A stretch of 44,104 nt of DNA from JAISGQ01 sp045604155. GTDB taxonomy: Bacteria > Bacillota > Clostridia > Oscillospirales > Acutalibacteraceae. Location of the stretch: the NCBI GenBank assembly GCA_045604155.1, contig JAZUNN010000022.1, forward strand, positions 1-44,104. The letters run 5' to 3'. Positions within the stretch are counted from its first letter, which is position 1. Each line of letters opens with the position of its first letter. Below are positions 41,892-44,104 of the stretch, piece after piece. A program made the translations under genes and the position numbers. Under the pieces are notes generated by a model. That model had not been told where the DNA came from. It did not search any database and saw only the letters and a list, made by a program, of their open reading frames with translations.

Positions 41892-43442
41892 TCAGCGACG
41901 TCTGTTGTTGCCGGGTCTGTAATCATCCCGGTTATACGATCTGCTGTCATAGCCGTTCTGATCATTATCACCGTCATAATCGTACTGATTGTCACCATAA
42001 CGATCCTGACCTCTGTTGTAGTTATTGGGTTCTCTTCCGTAGTTCTGTCTTCTGTAGGTATCTTTTGTGAAATAGTTCCCCTTATTGTTATTTTTTATAA
42101 GAAGGAAATATGTTGCACCTACTCCGATGCCTGCGGCACCCAATGCGATAAGAAGTACTCCCCACCAGGGCATGCCCTTGTTTTCTTTCTTCTGCTCAGA
42201 ATCATCTGTCGGAAGTATTTCGTTTTCTTTGTCCGTGGCCGATAAATCGCTTCCGCTGACAGAATCTGTTGCAGACAGCATCTGACCGATTGTTTTTCCA
42301 CACAAGGTGCAGGTGAGCACGTCAACACCGTCGTCCCACGAATGACCGAGTGCGGGAATGTCCTCACGGTCTTCATTTCCGCAGTTGCACTCTCTCAGTT
42401 TATGACCGATTTCCGTGCAGGTAGGTTCAGTCAGTATCATCCACTCGGAAAATTCATGAACGTGTTCTTTTACAGTAAGCTTATAGGTCATATAACCTTC
42501 TCCGCCTTCGCCTGCTGCGCAGACAGTGAATTTATATGTACCTGCCTTCGTAGGTGTTCCGCTGATTTTTCCCGATGAACTGAGCTTCAGGCCGGTTTTG
42601 TCGAAATCATTTTCTTTGCCCGGATTATGGTATATTCCGAATGTTGCGTTTTCATTGGTACACTTGAGCTTTACGCTGTATTCCTCACCCACAGTTGCTT
42701 CGGAAAGCTTTTCTGTGGTTATTTCGGGTGGGTCAATAATCTTGGGAGCGGTAACTGTTACAGGGATTACACTTGTATATGCGCAGCCTCCTGCAGAGGT
42801 AGTTACCATACATACATAATACTTTGTGCCCACATCACTTGTATCACAGCGCAGAGTATCGCTTGTTTCCGACCCTCTGTTTATTGCAGTAATATCAGGA
42901 AGTTTTCCTGATGAGGTTATGTACCACAGATAGTTCAGGCTGCTGCCATCGGGTGAAGATGCATAGCAGTAAAGATCGAGATTTTCGCCCTGCATCACTT
43001 CCATGCCGGCAGGGACTCTTGTTTCGGGAGGCTGTGCAGAGCCGCCGATGCTGATTATTGCTTTGTCGCTGGTGACAGTCTTTTTGCCGCTTTTTATTTT
43101 GCAGTAAATTTTTGCACCGTTGAGTCCTTCCTCTATGCCACCGAAAGAATATCGGAATGTGTTTCCGTCTTTTGTTGCACCGTAGGTTTCGCCTGCATAA
43201 ACTTCCCAGGGCTTTGCTGAGCCGCTTGTATCCGAGATATTGTATGTTTCGCCCTCAAACTCAAGATACCATGTGCATTTGAGGTTATCGCCGTAGGCTT
43301 CAACTGAATAGATTGCATTACTGTATTCAGGATATGTAGGATTCTGCGGCTGCATACCGATGCTTACATCGGAGGCTGCTGCTGCAGGAATTCCTGCGAG
43401 CAGCATTATCATACATAAGCATATTGAAATTATTCTTTTCAT
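41892..43442 (-). CDS. Secreted Ig-like multi-domain membrane protein
   Basis: A 516-residue surface protein. The signal peptide (MKRIISICLCMIMLLAGIPAAAA) is followed by several Ig-like/bacterial beta-sandwich domains: an N-terminal one (about 25-130), a second with YLWYITSSG (about 130-235) and a third with the GKISGTPTKAGTYKFTV segment (about 240-330). A Cys-rich module (HEFSEW ... CTEIGHKLRECNCG ... GHSWDDGVDVLTCTLCG) follows. A membrane helix (WWGVLLIALGAAGIGVGATYFLLI, about 425-450) precedes a cytoplasmic tail rich in Asn, Tyr, Asp and Arg. GGAG supports the start. It lies 43 bases after the sortase-anchored protein gene. Confidence 0.85.
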   Translation of the reverse strand: MKRIISICLCMIMLLAGIPAAAASDVSIGMQPQNPTYPEYSNAIYSVEAYGDNLKCTWYLEFEGETYNISDTSGSAKPWEVYAGETYGATKDGNTFRYSFGGIEEGLNGAKIYCKIKSGKKTVTSDKAIISIGGSAQPPETRVPAGMEVMQGENLDLYCYASSPDGSSLNYLWYITSSGKLPDITAINRGSETSDTLRCDTSDVGTKYYVCMVTTSAGGCAYTSVIPVTVTAPKIIDPPEITTEKLSEATVGEEYSVKLKCTNENATFGIYHNPGKENDFDKTGLKLSSSGKISGTPTKAGTYKFTVCAAGEGGEGYMTYKLTVKEHVHEFSEWMILTEPTCTEIGHKLRECNCGNEDREDIPALGHSWDDGVDVLTCTLCGKTIGQMLSATDSVSGSDLSATDKENEILPTDDSEQKKENKGMPWWGVLLIALGAAGIGVGATYFLLIKNNNKGNYFTKDTYRRQNYGREPNNYNRGQDRYGDNQYDYDGDNDQNGYDSRSYNRDDYRPGNNRRR

Positions 43443-43485
43443 AACAATATTCGCTCCGTTTCCTTCTGAGAAATTCTGTGAGCTT

Positions 43486-44104
43486 TTATTTTACTTTCAT
43501 TCCCTTTCTTCTGTCATAGACAGCAAGTGCAATAATGCTGAAGAAGGAAAGAAGCATTATGGTTACATGGATTCCGATATTACTGTCATCGCCGGTCTTG
43601 GGTACTTCGGAATCGTCTTCAGTTTCGTTGATATAAAAATTTGTGCTGACTTCACCGTCGGTAAACTCAACTGTCAGCTGATGCTTTCCGTTTTCAAGGC
43701 CGTCGAGATAGCTTTCGTTGAGTTCGATTATTGTGGAGCCTGAGCTTGCGACATAATGTCTTCTGTCAATAACTGCTCCGTCCACAAGGACTCTTACGAA
43801 TTTTTCAAAATCGCCGCTCGCTCTGAAACGAAGCTTTTTACCTTTTTCGCGAATCCACTTGCCGTTCATGCCTTCAAGCATCTTGTACTCGGTTTCTTCA
43901 GGCTCTTCTACAGAAGGCATGAGGCAGATTGAATAGGTGTCATATTCTCCGTCGTTTGTGATGGAGGACATGGGCATTGCTACGTTTCCGTTAAGTCTGC
44001 CTGTGATTACTCCGTCTTCGTTTGCCTTGAACTTATATCCGTCCTTTGCTCTGAAAGTGACAGTCACTGCGTAATCGCCTGCATCAAAGGTGTCATTCTC
44101 GGTG
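43486..44104 (-). CDS. LPXTG-type cell-wall-anchored surface protein, C-terminal part
   Basis: The frame is open to the window edge, so only the last ~206 residues are seen; the visible start Met at 44067 is internal (a GTG with open frame above it). A beta-rich region (YKFKANEDGVITG ... HQLTVEFTDGEV) precedes the sorting signal VPKTGDDS, a VPxTG variant of LPxTG, a hydrophobic helix (IGIHVTIMLLSFFSIIALAVY) and the basic tail DRRKGMKVK. A sortase should attach it to peptidoglycan. It is on the same strand as, and just ahead of, the Ig-like protein gene. Confidence 0.88.
   Translation of the reverse strand, partial: TENDTFDAGDYAVTVTFRAKDGYKFKANEDGVITGRLNGNVAMPMSSITNDGEYDTYSICLMPSVEEPEETEYKMLEGMNGKWIREKGKKLRFRASGDFEKFVRVLVDGAVIDRRHYVASSGSTIIELNESYLDGLENGKHQLTVEFTDGEVSTNFYINETEDDSEVPKTGDDSNIGIHVTIMLLSFFSIIALAVYDRRKGMKVK

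Noticed and set aside
1..44104. CRISPR arrays, rRNA, tRNA and T-box or other known riboswitches
   Set aside because: No regularly spaced repeats, no recognisable tRNA cloverleaf or rRNA, and no known riboswitch core were seen by eye; a covariance-model scan was not possible.

Overview
The window looks like chromosomal DNA from a spore-forming, low-to-medium GC member of the Clostridia, probably close to the Oscillospiraceae/Ruminococcaceae of the gut. The reasons are the spoIIGA-sigE sporulation pair, the Firmicute operon rnj-gdpP-rplI-dnaB-tilS-hpt-ftsH, an SRP RNA directly in front of dnaX, many consensus sigma-A promoters and many hairpin-plus-U-run terminators. The taxon is an inference from gene content and style, since no rRNA is present.

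Layout. 1-4082: end of a CPBP membrane protease, a type I glutamine synthetase, spoIIGA-sigE, and a solitary MazF/NdoA-like RNase toxin. 4273-5850: an AT-rich module (XRE repressor and a divergent membrane TPR protein) bracketed by intergenic hairpin repeats. 5884-15616: a minus-strand run of core genes: RNase J with an unusual basic N-terminal tail, GdpP, ribosomal protein L9, DnaB helicase, TilS, HPRT and FtsH. 15769-18253: a small membrane protein, a possible 42-residue Arg-rich peptide, and an ECF sigma/anti-sigma pair. 18387-19426: tandemly duplicated zinc-ribbon proteins, each with its own promoter and terminator. 19454-21593: greA and lysS. 21594-22448: an apparent insertion at the 3' end of lysS. 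It carries a lipoprotein gene, has 10-bp-phased TATAAGAA repeats near both edges, and is followed by what looks like the displaced original lysS tail and terminator.

22662-25909: a MoxR-type AAA ATPase with a VWA/metallopeptidase-like partner, then a single-pass membrane protein. 25943-26487: a ribbon-helix-helix protein divergent from a small zinc ribbon. 26504-29713: SRP RNA, dnaX, ebfC, recR and smpB. 30021-30672: a histidine-free HPr-like protein with structured leader and trailer RNA. 30675-35983: two divergent operons of WXG100-like proteins, with a DUF2974-type lipase and a WXG-head fusion protein. I read this as an orphan type VII secretion effector locus; no EssC-type motor lies in the window. 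36008-39150: GtrA-family protein, zinc-ribbon membrane protein and UvrD-like helicase. 39183-44104: a fucose/arabinose isomerase-family protein, a lipoprotein, an Ig-like surface protein, and the end of a sortase-anchored surface protein.

The most promising places for new biology are the WXG/lipase locus, the lysS 3'-end insertion, the tandem zinc-ribbon duplication and the HPr-like protein that cannot be a phosphocarrier. All functions are read from translated sequence and motif recognition. No database search was run.
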